NCBI GenBank assembly: GCA_946803715.1
Contig: CAMPET010000102.1
Location: 49,458-96,359 of the forward strand
DNA from: Beroe ovata
Taxonomy: Eukaryota; Ctenophora; Nuda; Beroida; Beroidae
Direction: 5' to 3'
Length of the DNA: 46,902 bases
Shown: positions 1-9,769 of the stretch, one piece after another
Layout: every line of letters starts with the position of its first letter
Position numbering within the stretch: the first letter of the stretch is position 1
The notes under the pieces: generated by a model
The model's database searches: none
Told to the model about the DNA's origin: nothing
What the model saw: the letters and a program-made list of their open reading frames with translations, nothing else
Program-made: the position numbers and the translations under genes

Positions 1-33
<33 letters not shown>

Positions 34-42
34 GTGTGTGTG
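1..42. repeat. (GT)n microsatellite at left edge
   Basis: Almost uninterrupted GT dinucleotides. From here to about 1800 I see AT-rich DNA with further GT runs (around 720-750 and 965-1032) and no exon I can support on either strand. Confidence 0.9.
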
Positions 43-955
43 ATTTTGACTCGCATGCTGAATTAAGTTGAAACATTTTTGAACGTGTTTCGTGTTTCAA
101 GATAAATTTGAGGGAAAGAATTCTTACAGATAAAACGTCTACAAATCTGTGAAAAAAGCCGTGTCGTCACCTTAAAATTTGAGAGTGTTTTTGTGATGAA
201 GCAATTTCAACCGCACCCTTGCTTGACGTAGAATATATTGCTACAATCGATCAGATCATTTACAAGAGTCAATATTTTGTACAAGAGTCAATATTTTAGT
301 GATGTTAATCAATATACAGTCCCCCATGATTAATTCCAAACTCTGGCAGAGACGCACTTCGAATCCTCGTACATGATGCGTATCTAGGTGCGTATCATAT
401 CTAGGTGCGTATCAGGTACGCACGAATTGACATTCCTTTAGCCAATGTCATCAGCAGTCAGCACTATATAGGAAAAACTATTCCCGATTTTAAACATCCG
501 GCATCCCGATATTTTATCAAAAACTAGCTCTAGATTAAGTTAAAAACTTCTTCTTTATGTCGAGAAACAAGCAGTGTTGTGTTGGTGTGTGAGTATCTGT
601 GTACGTATGTGTGTGTGTTTTTGTGTTTGCTAGTGTTATAATAAAGCGTGGGAAATGTTAAAATGCTGACAATGTTATAATGCTGACAATGCTGATAGAA
701 GTTGTTATATAACCTAAACAGCCTTAGGAACCGTATGTGTGTGTGTGTGTAGATATATCATAGGTACCATAAGTACTATATCAGTGTTATCAATAATGAT
801 TAATGAACAAAGGTATAAGAACTATGGACAATGGACATTGGATATTGAAGAATTGAAAGAGATTAGAGAAGTTAGGTATAGATAATTAATAATTTCTTGG
901 CGAATGAAGAGGGCAAAAACTTTTTCTAGAGGAGAAATTTCACTTTCGTGTATTC

Positions 956-1036
956 GTGGTGAATCTGTGTGTGTGTCTGTGTGTATGTGTGTGTGTGTGC
1001 GTGTGTATGTGTGTCCGTGTGTATGTGTGTGTCTTT
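956..1036. repeat. Imperfect (GT)n tract
   Basis: GT-rich run interrupted by C and A. It creates cysteine/valine-rich or histidine/threonine-rich open frames on both strands that have no coding character. Confidence 0.85.
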
Positions 1037-1800
1037 GGAAAGATGGAATGTACGCCACATACATTTTTACAAAGTATCTACCAATATCTTCTCTCACAAT
1101 TGACGGAAAACATACTCAAGTCATTATGCTGGGAAAGCAGATCGTATCTCTATTGTTTGGTTTGACAGGGATCAATTGTCAGTAGTAAACAGTAAAGTAT
1201 TATACCAAAGACTATTGTGTAGTCGAGTGTATCACTATGATAATATACATGGTTTATGAAGGAGTGGTCTTGGTATACAAAGCAGAGAAGAATGCTAGAT
1301 ATTATACCGGATGCCTGGTTTATGAAAGTGTATGAGATACCATAGGTGTATGCAGCATGGCTACAATGAAACGTTGTGCTATGTTGCTGGCTGCAAGTTG
1401 ATTGTTGCTCTTGTGAAGAATATTTCTTCAGAGAGAATATGAATAATGCAAAGAAGAGAAAGCCAGAAACTTAGAGAATTGAAGATATCCCGAAGTTGGC
1501 AATAACGCGGACTATAGTAAAGTGTGTAATCAAGAGGTTAAAGATTGGAAAGGACGCAATCCCCAAATTCCCTACATTCCTATCTCCGTGTAAGATCCAA
1601 CCCCAAAACAGCACCCAAATCCCCTCTCACTCCTGAACTCACCTCCTATCCCTCCTCCTTCCCATCCTCTCTCCACTCCTCCCCCATCTCCTCATGATAT
1701 CTGCACGTGGCGTGTGCGCGGCGCGCGGCATCACTCCACCACACACAGCACACGTCGTGGTGTTGCTACGTGTTTGTGTGTTGTGACCACTACGGTTACC

Positions 1801-1899
1801 ATGGTTACCATGGTTGTGACGGGGGAGAGTGAGATGGTATTCGTCACTGATTTCCACAGAGCAGCCCGAGATGAACTTATTCTGGTGTCGTGGAGTAAA
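1801..1899 (+). CDS. Possible first coding exon, unknown gene
   Basis: A GC-rich, CpG-containing stretch (about 1700-1800) precedes an ATG that opens a 33-codon frame ending at AAA followed by a consensus donor GTAAGTTTT, phase 0. The later part of the peptide (SEMVFVTDFHRAARDEL and onward) has an ordinary coding composition. I could not find a second exon downstream on the same strand, so this may be a chance open frame near a CpG-rich promoter. I do not recognise the sequence. Confidence 0.22.
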
Positions 1900-2151
1900 G
1901 TAAGTTTTTCTTCATACTTCATAAATCACGTTATGAAATATTTCGAATATTTCACATATTTTTCTTAAATTGCATTATGAATAACAGGTTCAATTCCGAA
2001 AACCTCCCGTTGTTTTGGCGCACGTTTTTTCTTATTCAAGTATTCACAAGACATTTTCGCATTTGGGAAACGAAGCTAAGTGTACCAGCTACAATGGTTA
2101 TTCTTAGAACGTTAGTATGCTAACTGTCGTAAGAAGTCACTAAACATACAC

Positions 2152-2153
2152 CG

Positions 2154-2189
<36 letters not shown>

Positions 2190-2190
2190 N
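2152..2190. repeat. (GT)n tract ending in an N
   Basis: Pure GT run ending in a single undetermined base at 2190, a likely assembly join. Confidence 0.9.
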
Positions 2191-2202
2191 AAGCCAATTT
2201 TG

Positions 2203-2372
2203 TCCGGGTCCTCAATAAATTAATGCAGAAATTTTTGCATTCTCAAACTTAAGGACCCGGCATATTTGTGCTTTGGTGCTGACTTAACATATGACGGACG
2301 CTTAAAGTTAACGCTAATTTTATACCGGTCCTTAAAAAAAATTGTGCCTCCCAAAATTTAAGGACCCGGACT
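2203..2372. repeat. Two tandem foldback hairpins
   Basis: Two successive units each open with CCGGGTCCT (or ACCGGTCCTT) and close with its inverse AAGGACCCGG: 2204-2212 with 2252-2260, and 2324-2333 with 2360-2369. The loops are AT-rich and differ. The units share flanking text, so one looks like a duplicate of the other. Confidence 0.6.
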
Positions 2373-2399
2373 TTGACGGCCTTGGACGCGACGGGGGCC

Positions 2400-3280
2400 G
2401 GACGCTAGGTCGGCGGACGCTAGGTCGGCGGACGCTAGGTCGGCAGCCGCAAACCAGGGTGGACGCTAGGTCGGGAAACTCCCACAGGGTGGACGCTAGG
2501 TCGGGAGATTCCCACAGGGTGGACGCTAGGTCGGGAGATTTGAAGTTCCCTTACGCTGATTAGGTAACATGCATATAGCATATCATACTGATACACCGAG
2601 AGGGTAACAGTACGGAATACCCAACATCTAGAATACCCAATGTCGCGAATACCCAAAGGGCCATGGTTAGACTTCGAGTAGAGATATTTGGTCAATCAGA
2701 ACATAACATGCATCATTGCAGTCTCTTATCGCTAATTAGGTACCAGCTGGACTTGGAGCTCTCGGCTAGGATGGTGAGGTTATCACTGGTGGCAAGGATG
2801 ATGACCCTCCTCATATCAGAAGAGTTGTCGTAGAGGAGCATGTCAGCCTCTCTGAGTGAGGGGGGCACGGGTTGACTGCTCTTCTGCAGCACGTTGGGCT
2901 GCCTTCTTCAGGGCATCTTCAGAGGTGAGGAAGGCAAGGGTGTCGGTAGGGAGGGATCAAATGATAGGATCTATTAGTAATGAATATGAAGGGAGGTGGC
3001 TATCTTAAACAAAATACTATCTCCTTACCCACAATAGCTAAGTTTAGAGTCTCCTGACCTAGTGCGCTTGTATTCTTGCCTTACTCTCGGTGTATGATAT
3101 GCTATATGCATGTTACCTAATCAGCGTAAGGGAACTTCAAATCTCCCGACCTAGCGTCCACCCTGTGGGAATCTCCCGACCTAGCGTCCACCCTGTGGGA
3201 GTCTCCCGACCTAGCGTCCACCCTGGTTTGCGGCTGCCGACCTAGCGTCCGCCGACCTAGCGTCCGCCGACCTAGCGTCC
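2400..3280. mobile_element. Non-autonomous element with long terminal inverted repeats
   Basis: The left arm (2400 to about 2612) and the right arm (about 3084 to 3280) are near-identical inverted copies of about 200 bases. Each arm starts with three copies of a 14-base unit GGACGCTAGGTCGG, then three more copies spaced by a CCCACAGGGT-type linker, then a shared inner segment containing TTCCCTTACGCTGATTAG. The roughly 470-base core carries a damaged Mutator-like transposase fragment. Long inverted ends are typical of Mutator-like and foldback elements. I could not identify a clear target-site duplication. Confidence 0.75.
2731..2947 (-). pseudogene. Broken Mutator-like (MULE) transposase fragment
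   Basis: Read on the minus strand, one frame gives TDTLAFLTSEDALKKAAQ and an adjoining frame gives PPSLREADMLLYDNS followed by RRVIILATSDNLTILAES. The second part resembles the stretch just before the catalytic DGTF motif of FLYWCH/MULE transposases (pattern R-I-hydrophobic-x-A-T-x-x-N-L-x-x-L). The two parts are one base out of frame at a run of six C (near 2860-2865). The similarity stops before DGTF, so no transposase can be made. Family assignment is by pattern recall only. Confidence 0.5.
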
Positions 3281-4080
3281 TATACCCACCGCAGTAATTA
3301 TTGATCTGATCGTTTGTTCACCGAACGTATCATTTTTCAAACGAATTTTTCAATTAACGTCGTTAATCAATTATCCAATTACCTGAGTGAACCTCCTCTG
3401 ACAAGCTGCGCATCTGTCATCGTCACAGTCCGATCTGAAAATATACGAGTAAAAATCAGAAATCATCAGAGATATATTAAAATCCAAATGGAAAATTATT
3501 TGGGCTAAAAATATGTTTCATTGCTTCTCTCAAATAACCGATCTTCTACCGATAACCATGTTATCGATCATAACCATGTTATCTATCGATGAGAATTATG
3601 GTTAAATATCTTCTGCCTTTACACGAGACATTCACATACTTATCTCTCTCTCTGTCTCGATAAACATACATAATGATCGTCTAAATGATCGCTGTTTATC
3701 ATGATGCGATTATGTAATTACCGTACAGGATACATAGACCTGCTTTCCAAACATAATGATTTGTACATCAATATTTACAGTGATAGCGAAATAGGTAGTT
3801 GAACACGAAATATTTGAACACGAAATAGTTACCAATTACCGATACTATGTTAGACAAATCGATGATGCGCGCAAATTGGATATTACCGAAACCAGCAAAT
3901 TGGATATTACCGAAACCAGTTCAATGTTTTTGGATTGCATGATTGCTGGATATAGCTTCTGAAATCAGCTACTACTGTGAGATAACAACTATAATAACGT
4001 TTGAAAATTGTGTTGACATTTGTATGGAGATCTTATAGAGTGAAGATTGTAATATCTCAGGAAGAATTATCCTTAAATTT
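3281..4080. other. AT-rich intergenic DNA, no gene seen
   Basis: No splice-bounded coding signal on either strand. It contains a 24-base perfect tandem duplication at about 3872-3919 (GCAAATTGGATATTACCGAA and following bases) and short GATAACCATGTTATC-like palindromes near 3546-3590. Confidence 0.6.
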
Positions 4081-4084
4081 TCAT

Positions 4085-4585
4085 CGAAGTAGGAGATGTG
4101 CAGTAATGTGTAAAGGCGTGTAGTTCAGGGGTGTGCACTGAGCAGTAGGTGTGAATAGGGGTGTGCACTGAGCAGTGATGTGAATTGGGGTGTGCATTGC
4201 TACTGGCATGCGCTGGCTACTGGTGTGCAGTGGTGTGCATTGGCTACTGGAATGCACTGGTGTGCATTGGCTACTGGCATGCACTGGCTACTGGTGTGCA
4301 CTGGTGTGCAGTGGCAACTGGTGTGTACTGGTGTGCAGTTGCAACTGGTGTGTACTGGTGTGCAGTGGTAACTGGTGTGCAGTGGTGTGCAGTTGTAACT
4401 GGTGTGCACTGGTGTGCAGTTGTAACTGGCATGCACTGGTGTGCAGTTGTAACTGGCATGCACTGGTGTGCAGTTGTAACTGGCATGCACTGGTGTGCAG
4501 TTGTAACTGGCATGCACTGGTGTGCAGTGGTAACTGGCATGCACTGGCTACTGGTGTGCAGTGGTGTGCTCTATATTGGCTGAGT
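4085..4585. repeat. 27-bp minisatellite
   Basis: Variants of a unit CTGGCATGCACTGGTGTGCA plus GTTGTAA are repeated head to tail, most regular between 4380 and 4540. The period is a multiple of three and has no stop, so long repetitive frames are open on both strands; these are repeat artefacts. Confidence 0.9.
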
Positions 4586-6502
4586 ACTCTGGTACAGAAT
4601 AGAGTATGCAGCGTGCAATCTGTCATCAGTACTGCTACTGATAACATACACATGTTGCATAATCCAGTGTAATTCATGATGAACTGCCAACCCGTACTCT
4701 TACTGATAAAGTATGGTTTCTTGTGTTGTAAAAGAGAGATTGACCAGATTTCTGACAGTTATCCATGTTTTCTTCGGAATGGATAGGTATTAGGTTTATC
4801 ATAAGCATGGTTAATTTGGGATTCTCTCAGGTTTTGGCAGCTACATATTATTTGGGAAATAGATAACAGATATAAATAGATTACAGATATAAATAGATTA
4901 TAGATTAATAATTTCATTGTAAGGTTTCTGTGCGGTTCTGAGCGCATGCAAATCATGTGATGACGTAACAGTGACTCCAGGCAAGGACTCCGATTCTGCA
5001 CCCTGCGCTGACGTCAAGTGAAGACAGTTCCAATTTGCAGTTCCGAGGGGTTAACACTTAAAACACTTTCCACACGTCTTACATTAGCACATTTTAGATT
5101 AAGAGGTAAATTTCAATTCAAACTTTAGTAGTACCTATCTTAAATATCATAATATCATAATATGGTATCTACTAGTTAATCGCAGAATTAGTGTGGTGAG
5201 TCGTAGGCTGGGCAGGTGAGACAATGAGACTTGATAATGTGCCAAACACGTGAGTATTAGAACACGTTATAACGTGAGTATTAGAACACGTTATTATAAC
5301 GTACCGATACACGTCTTGATACAGCTTTTTATTATATGCTTATTGTAGTTTGACATTAACAAGTAAGTACGTGTGTGCGTCACAAGAAACCTGTTCTGCG
5401 TCCGATCTAATCATAGGAGCACTAAGTTGATACACAATACACATGTACGTCAAAGACACACAGACACACACAGCACTAACAAACACATACGTATAATTAG
5501 ACACACACAAACGCACGTACATACAAACTCACGTACATACAAGCACATGAGCCCATGCACATTGCACACATGAAAACAAACATCCCTGGACCCGTTATAT
5601 CTACACAGTACACAAACTCGCAATAATCAATACTCATGCCTCATTCCAAATATACAAACAAACAAACAAACAAACAAACAAACAAACAGACAAACAACCG
5701 AATTTTGCTGGTACTACTCAGTACACCTACTACTTCTGTGTAATTGCTCTTACTGCTAATGGTACCACAGTCAACACTGCCATATATACCTAAGTGCTGA
5801 CAGGAGCAGAAGCCAGACAAATCAAATCGTGTGTGTGTGTGTGTGTTTTCTTGGCAGAAAAATTGTTATATGTAGTGAAGGTCGAAGGAAAAACAAGGAT
5901 ATATGGATCAAGAGCTAGGTCCTAGGATTGAAAATTAGGCTAGATCTGAGACCAGGTAAATTGATTGTGTGTGTGTGTTTGTGTGTGTGTACTGTGTGTG
6001 TGTGTGTTTGTGTGTGTATGTGTTTGTGTGTGACGGGCTACTTGGTGACTGCAGGGAGTGACACATTATTCTTTACACCAAAATGCAGGATATCTGCATC
6101 AAAATGCTGTAGAAGACGACATAGGTTGAGTTCACTGAAAATTCAATAGATTTGTTATTCCCGGAGGTGACTAATACACTGATGAGTGAATATATTCAAT
6201 TTAATTGATCATGACTTGATATAATGATCTAATGATCATGACTTTTGCCTGAACGACCCATCATATTTCTATATCATGACTCGCTGTGTGGATCTCATTT
6301 AGATAATAGATCCCATTCTATTATTGTGTGTTTCTAGTTTACATGTTTGATGTACACTGTGTATAGACATAATAGATTACTATTATAGGGGTCCCTGTCT
6401 ATTGTACCTATTTATATACACTATGTACATTGTACGTACATTGAAAATGAGATCACATATAATATGCTGTCATTAGATTTGACATGGACTGTGTCCGGGA
6501 GG
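4586..6502. other. Intergenic DNA with simple repeats
   Basis: AT-rich sequence without a supportable exon. It holds a tandem ACGTGAGTATTAGAACACGTTATA unit near 5246-5300 (itself partly palindromic), a (CAAA)n run at 5655-5696, and (GT)n runs near 5831-5847 and 5967-6033. Confidence 0.6.
5655..5696. repeat. (CAAA)n microsatellite
   Basis: About ten copies of the tetranucleotide CAAA/ACAA with one interruption near its right end. Confidence 0.9.
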
Positions 6503-7065
6503 CTAATTAGATTATCTTATGAGATATCAGTCACAATCAATTACATTAATGGACATTGAGATTCACAGGGGGACCAACACGTCAGTGAACTGATGTAACA
6601 CAGCGGATTTTAACTGGAAGTTTCTGTAAGTATAGCAATTAGACAAGTACACCTGGATCCCTCATTTAGACTCTGAAAATTTAAGGAATGTATTTTATGG
6701 CATTGCTATTTTGAAGCTACTCAACATTACGTTTTGTAATAATGAANAAACTATAATAAAGTTTTCCTTATTTTAAGGATTTCCTAAATAAAGTTTTCCG
6801 TTCGCGAAGGAGCTCCTGATTAGATTATCTTATGAGATATCAGTCACAATCAATTACATAATGGAGATTACATAATTGAGATCCACAGGGGGACCAACAC
6901 GTCAGTGAACTGATATAACACAGCGGATTTTCACAAAGGTTCTGTAAGTATAGCAATTAGACAAGTTACACCTAGATCCCTCATCAAGACTCTGAATATT
7001 TAAGGAATGTATTTTATGGCATTGCTATTTTGAAGCTACTCAACATTACGTTTTGTAATAATGAA
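6503..7065. repeat. ~245-bp direct duplication
   Basis: Bases 6503-6746 (starting at TTAGATTATCTTATGAGATA) recur at about 6816-7065 with a few percent difference and small indels, ending both times in CGTTTTGTAATAATGAA. They are separated by about 70 bases with two copies of ATAAAGTTTTCC. An N at 6747 sits exactly at the end of the first copy. Confidence 0.85.
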
Positions 7066-7638
7066 ATTGAATATTTTGGTCATTGCAAGCTCATCTTCTT
7101 TACATGGACTAGACCCTACAAAACATAAAACATTTCTAAATTCTTTGAGGGTGTGGTCATTCTTACCTTACTTTATTGAAATAATACACAGAGCTGATCA
7201 TAATATTTGGAATTTATTTAATCATCAGGGATTTACCCTCTATTCTCCATAGTTTCTACTACCTATTCATTAATTGCACATAGTGTCTCTCAGAGGGCAC
7301 ATAATCTGATCCAACATTGAGAACCCCTCCTTTTATAATACACTCGAACAAATCCATGTGCATTGTGTCACTACTCTTCTTATATCGTTGAATAATTATT
7401 CACATGAAACATTCGGTGTGCTTATCAAAAATGAAAATATATACTAAACAATGTATAGTCTACAGTAGGGTTTAAAGATTTGACATATCTTTCATAGTCC
7501 TTATATTCCTGAGTCTTTTGAAGAAATTGAGTATCAACTATTACCTATTGGTCAACTGGTAGGAGCAGCAAAACTGTAGGAACAACAATAAGTATCCTCA
7601 AGGGATTGCAATATGACGTGTACACAGCAGTGAACAAA
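7066..7638. other. AT-rich sequence 3' of the small acidic gene
   Basis: No convincing exon. On the minus strand a TTTCAATAAAGTAAGG sequence near 7160-7180 includes AATAAA and could be a poly(A) signal for the gene to its right, but it is far from that gene's stop codon. Confidence 0.4.
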
Positions 7639-8013
7639 CTAGTGGTTGTAATAAGTGATGTTTCTTTTATCAATCAGTTCCCTTACTTCCTTACCTTTCC
7701 TGAGAGTAGCATCTTTAGACACAGGAGTTGGATCAAATGATGCCAGTTCATTGATAAGATCAGAAAATCCCTGCCCACCATTACTTGTCCCGATATTATC
7801 TTTGATCTTGAGAGGAGCTGATTCTTTCTTCAGGTCCTAGGGATAAACCAGGTTAAGATCAATGTTTTTAATACTTGTCTGGTAACTGATGACTGTGTAT
7901 TGAGAAGACATTTCCATATCAAATTCACTCTTCACCGTTTTAGGTGGAGAGTTGAAGTTGAGGTCATCAAGTTCGCCTATCATAGCATCTATATCATCAA
8001 GGATTGATTCCAT
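7639..8013 (-). CDS. Small acidic protein, unknown function (two exons)
   Basis: Exon 1 is 7936-8013 and encodes MESILDDIDAMIGELDDLNF plus six residues, ending in a GTGAAG donor, phase 0. Exon 2 starts at 7836 after a TTTATCCCTAG acceptor and encodes a Lys/Ser/Asp-rich segment with GFSDLINELASFDP, then runs to a stop at 7639-7641, about 91 residues in all. A second reading splices exon 2 at 7695 (GTAAGG donor) into further exons that I could not find. The N-terminus is an acidic amphipathic helix (hydrophobic residues every 3-4 positions), recalling short docking helices such as those in paxillin or RIAM-like proteins; that is only an analogy. It lies 322 bases downstream of PEX14 on the same strand. 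Confidence 0.5.
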
Positions 8014-8019
8014 GTTTGA

Positions 8020-8021
8020 CT
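8020..8021 (-). promoter_or_regulatory. Acceptor-like AG 6 nt before start ATG
   Basis: The minus strand reads GGTTGGAAGCAG then TCAAAC then ATG. The AG could end a 5'-UTR intron or receive a spliced leader. The pyrimidine tract is poor, so this is the weakest of four such sites in the window. Confidence 0.3.
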
Positions 8022-8146
8022 GCTTCCAACCTCATACAACCTATGTTTTACCATAATTTTAGTAAGATTTAACCCAGTAAGCCAGAGCAATCAATAGGAA
8101 TGAGATTAATATGAAGGTATCATATCAAAAAATAAATAAAACAAAC

Positions 8147-8152
8147 TTTATT
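8147..8152 (-). terminator. Candidate poly(A) signal of PEX14
   Basis: AATAAA on the minus strand about 185 bases after the PEX14 stop, and before the next gene's start. It is the only canonical signal in this gap. Confidence 0.45.
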
Positions 8153-8335
8153 GGCACTGACCTATATTGACATTGATCAAATTGATCAAAATGATATTGC
8201 CTTCTCCCAATTCATAAAAACATCTGATTATTCAATACAAATAAGATTATCTGATAAGGGTATAAAACCAAACAAACAAGCAAAAGAATAAATAAAAACA
8301 ACTTTATCAGAACCAAGTAGTTATGGTGGGTTATA

Positions 8336-9175
8336 TCAGTTCTTCATGATATCTTTGACAATTTCTTGCCGGCAGGATTCAGGTATTTGCTCACCACCAA
8401 CACTCACCTCTTGAGAAAAATCGATAACATCTTGACCTGAAGCACTACTGGCTGATGATATTTTCTCAAAACTTTCAACTGGTTTCAACTGCTGGATATT
8501 TTCTGGGGAGGATGTCGTGCTGCTACTATATGATTTCTTTCTTTTTATTTGCCAAGATGGCATGCTTGCTGTATCAGGCAGTGGAAAAGAATCTTTTGAT
8601 AGAATCATCTTTCTTAATGAGACTATATCACTTTTGAGTTCACTTATAGAAGCAGTATTCTCAATAACTAACCCTTCAAGTTTTGCTTGATTTGTACTAA
8701 GTTCAGTTTTTATCTCATCAACCTTGGCATTGAAATTTGACAAGCTTAAAAATGAACTTTCACTTTGATCAAGTTCTGGAGCCTCCTCATTCGGATCAGC
8801 ACTGCCTTTCAATCTCTTCCAGTACTGCAGAATCCATGGCCAACAATATTGCCTAAAAATTCTGATTATGTAAACAACTATTCCAAATGTAGCACTAGAG
8901 ATAGCAGCATATATTACTACAGGAATAGGGGGTCTAGGTGGTGAAGATTTATTCTTAGCATAACCACTGTCATGCAAGCATTTGTCCATCACTACTGTAA
9001 ATTTTTGATCTTGCTCTGGGACTGTGTCTAAAGTTTTGGAAAATGCATCTTTTATTTCTTCTGGCTTGAGACCTTTCTCAGATAAAAACTTCTCTTTCAC
9101 ATGGTCAGGATACTTGAGCACTTTTGGTGATGAAAGAAACGATGCTGCAGCAAACACAAGTTGCTCTCTGCTCAT
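8336..9175 (-). CDS. PEX14: Peroxin-14, peroxisomal import docking protein
   Basis: PEX14 sits in the peroxisomal membrane and docks the cargo receptor PEX5 (with PEX13) for matrix protein import. The 279-residue frame begins MSREQLVFAAASFL and continues through KEKFLSEKGLKPEEI, the conserved N-terminal three-helix domain that binds WxxxF/Y motifs of PEX5 and PEX19 (about residues 1-50). A proline-rich PPRPPIPVV leads into a hydrophobic membrane segment (about 84-107). A heptad-rich coiled coil (about 145-190) and a Ser-rich acidic tail follow. It is shorter than human PEX14 (377 residues), the loss being mostly in the tail. The frame is uninterrupted, which is unusual beside 62-exon and multi-exon neighbours. 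I chose the first ATG because the PEX14 domain starts directly after it and an acceptor-like AG lies just upstream. Confidence 0.9.
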   Translation of the reverse strand: MSREQLVFAAASFLSSPKVLKYPDHVKEKFLSEKGLKPEEIKDAFSKTLDTVPEQDQKFTVVMDKCLHDSGYAKNKSSPPRPPIPVVIYAAISSATFGIVVYIIRIFRQYCWPWILQYWKRLKGSADPNEEAPELDQSESSFLSLSNFNAKVDEIKTELSTNQAKLEGLVIENTASISELKSDIVSLRKMILSKDSFPLPDTASMPSWQIKRKKSYSSSTTSSPENIQQLKPVESFEKISSASSASGQDVIDFSQEVSVGGEQIPESCRQEIVKDIMKN

Positions 9176-9181
9176 TGATTT

Positions 9182-9183
9182 CT
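9182..9183 (-). promoter_or_regulatory. PEX14: Acceptor-like AG 6 nt before PEX14 ATG
   Basis: The minus strand reads TTCTCCTAATCCTAG then AAATCA then ATG. This has a branch-point-like CTAAT and a pyrimidine tract, i.e. a good 3' splice site at the very end of the 5' UTR. It implies either an upstream noncoding exon or trans-splicing. Confidence 0.55.
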
Positions 9184-9696
9184 AGGATTAGGAGAATTAT
9201 TTTAAACCCTTCTACCATTTTTAACTAGATCAACATATTCTATTATTTTGCAAATACATTTGCATCATATTGTGAATTTCGGAAATCATAAAGTTAATTA
9301 AATTTCATTTGTGCATAATTTCATTTACTTTTGTTGCAGAGACCATTTTAAATTTGAATGTAATTTTGAGTATTCAGCATTGAACCAGAACTGAGAACAT
9401 TGCATTGGTGAGTCGATGTTGTGTGTCCATCATATTAGATGCATATAAACATTCTTGTGCAAACGTTGTGTGTCTCTATTCTTTGTCGATCGATGATAGC
9501 CCTAAGCCCCTGTCGAGAATTTCGTTTCGCGCGCGCGGCGCGAACTTCTTCTTTGCTTTGCTGACGCAAGCCGCTTTGCGGCTTGCATCAGCGGTTTGGC
9601 ATCTTCCGACAAGGCTCGTAGGATTTTTTAATACCCTCGCTGGCGGGCCGGGTAGACGCGGAATTACAATTGCGCGGCGCCGACGGTAGAGAAAAA

Positions 9697-9769
9697 CCAT
9701 GAAGCTTGTAGGATTTCACCCTACCAGTACCCTTGCTGGCGGTAGGGTAAAATCCTACAACCATGAAGC
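9697..9769. mobile_element. Miniature inverted-repeat element with 9-bp target duplication
   Basis: A 55-base core (9706-9760) begins TTGTAGGATTTCACCCTACC and ends with the inverse of that sequence (one mismatch). It is bracketed by identical 9-base direct repeats CCATGAAGC at 9697-9705 and 9761-9769. Nine-base target duplications are typical of Mutator-like elements. A decayed relative (GTAGGATTTTTTAATACC followed by GCTGGCGG) lies just to the left near 9619. Confidence 0.65.

Noticed and set aside
4200-4545. CRISPR-like regular repeat array
   Set aside because: Units are contiguous with no unique spacers, and the DNA is animal nuclear.
4085-4680. Several long overlapping open frames (up to 160 codons) on both strands
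   Set aside because: They are translations of a 27-bp minisatellite without internal stops; no start context, splice sites or non-repetitive protein.
7639-7836. Treating the small acidic gene as an MRL/RIAM or paxillin protein
   Set aside because: Only a short amphipathic acidic helix is shared in style; no RA, PH or LIM domain is encoded nearby.
9405-9700. Open frames on both strands in the GC-rich patch
   Set aside because: No protein-like pattern; explained by high GC and hairpins in a likely promoter.
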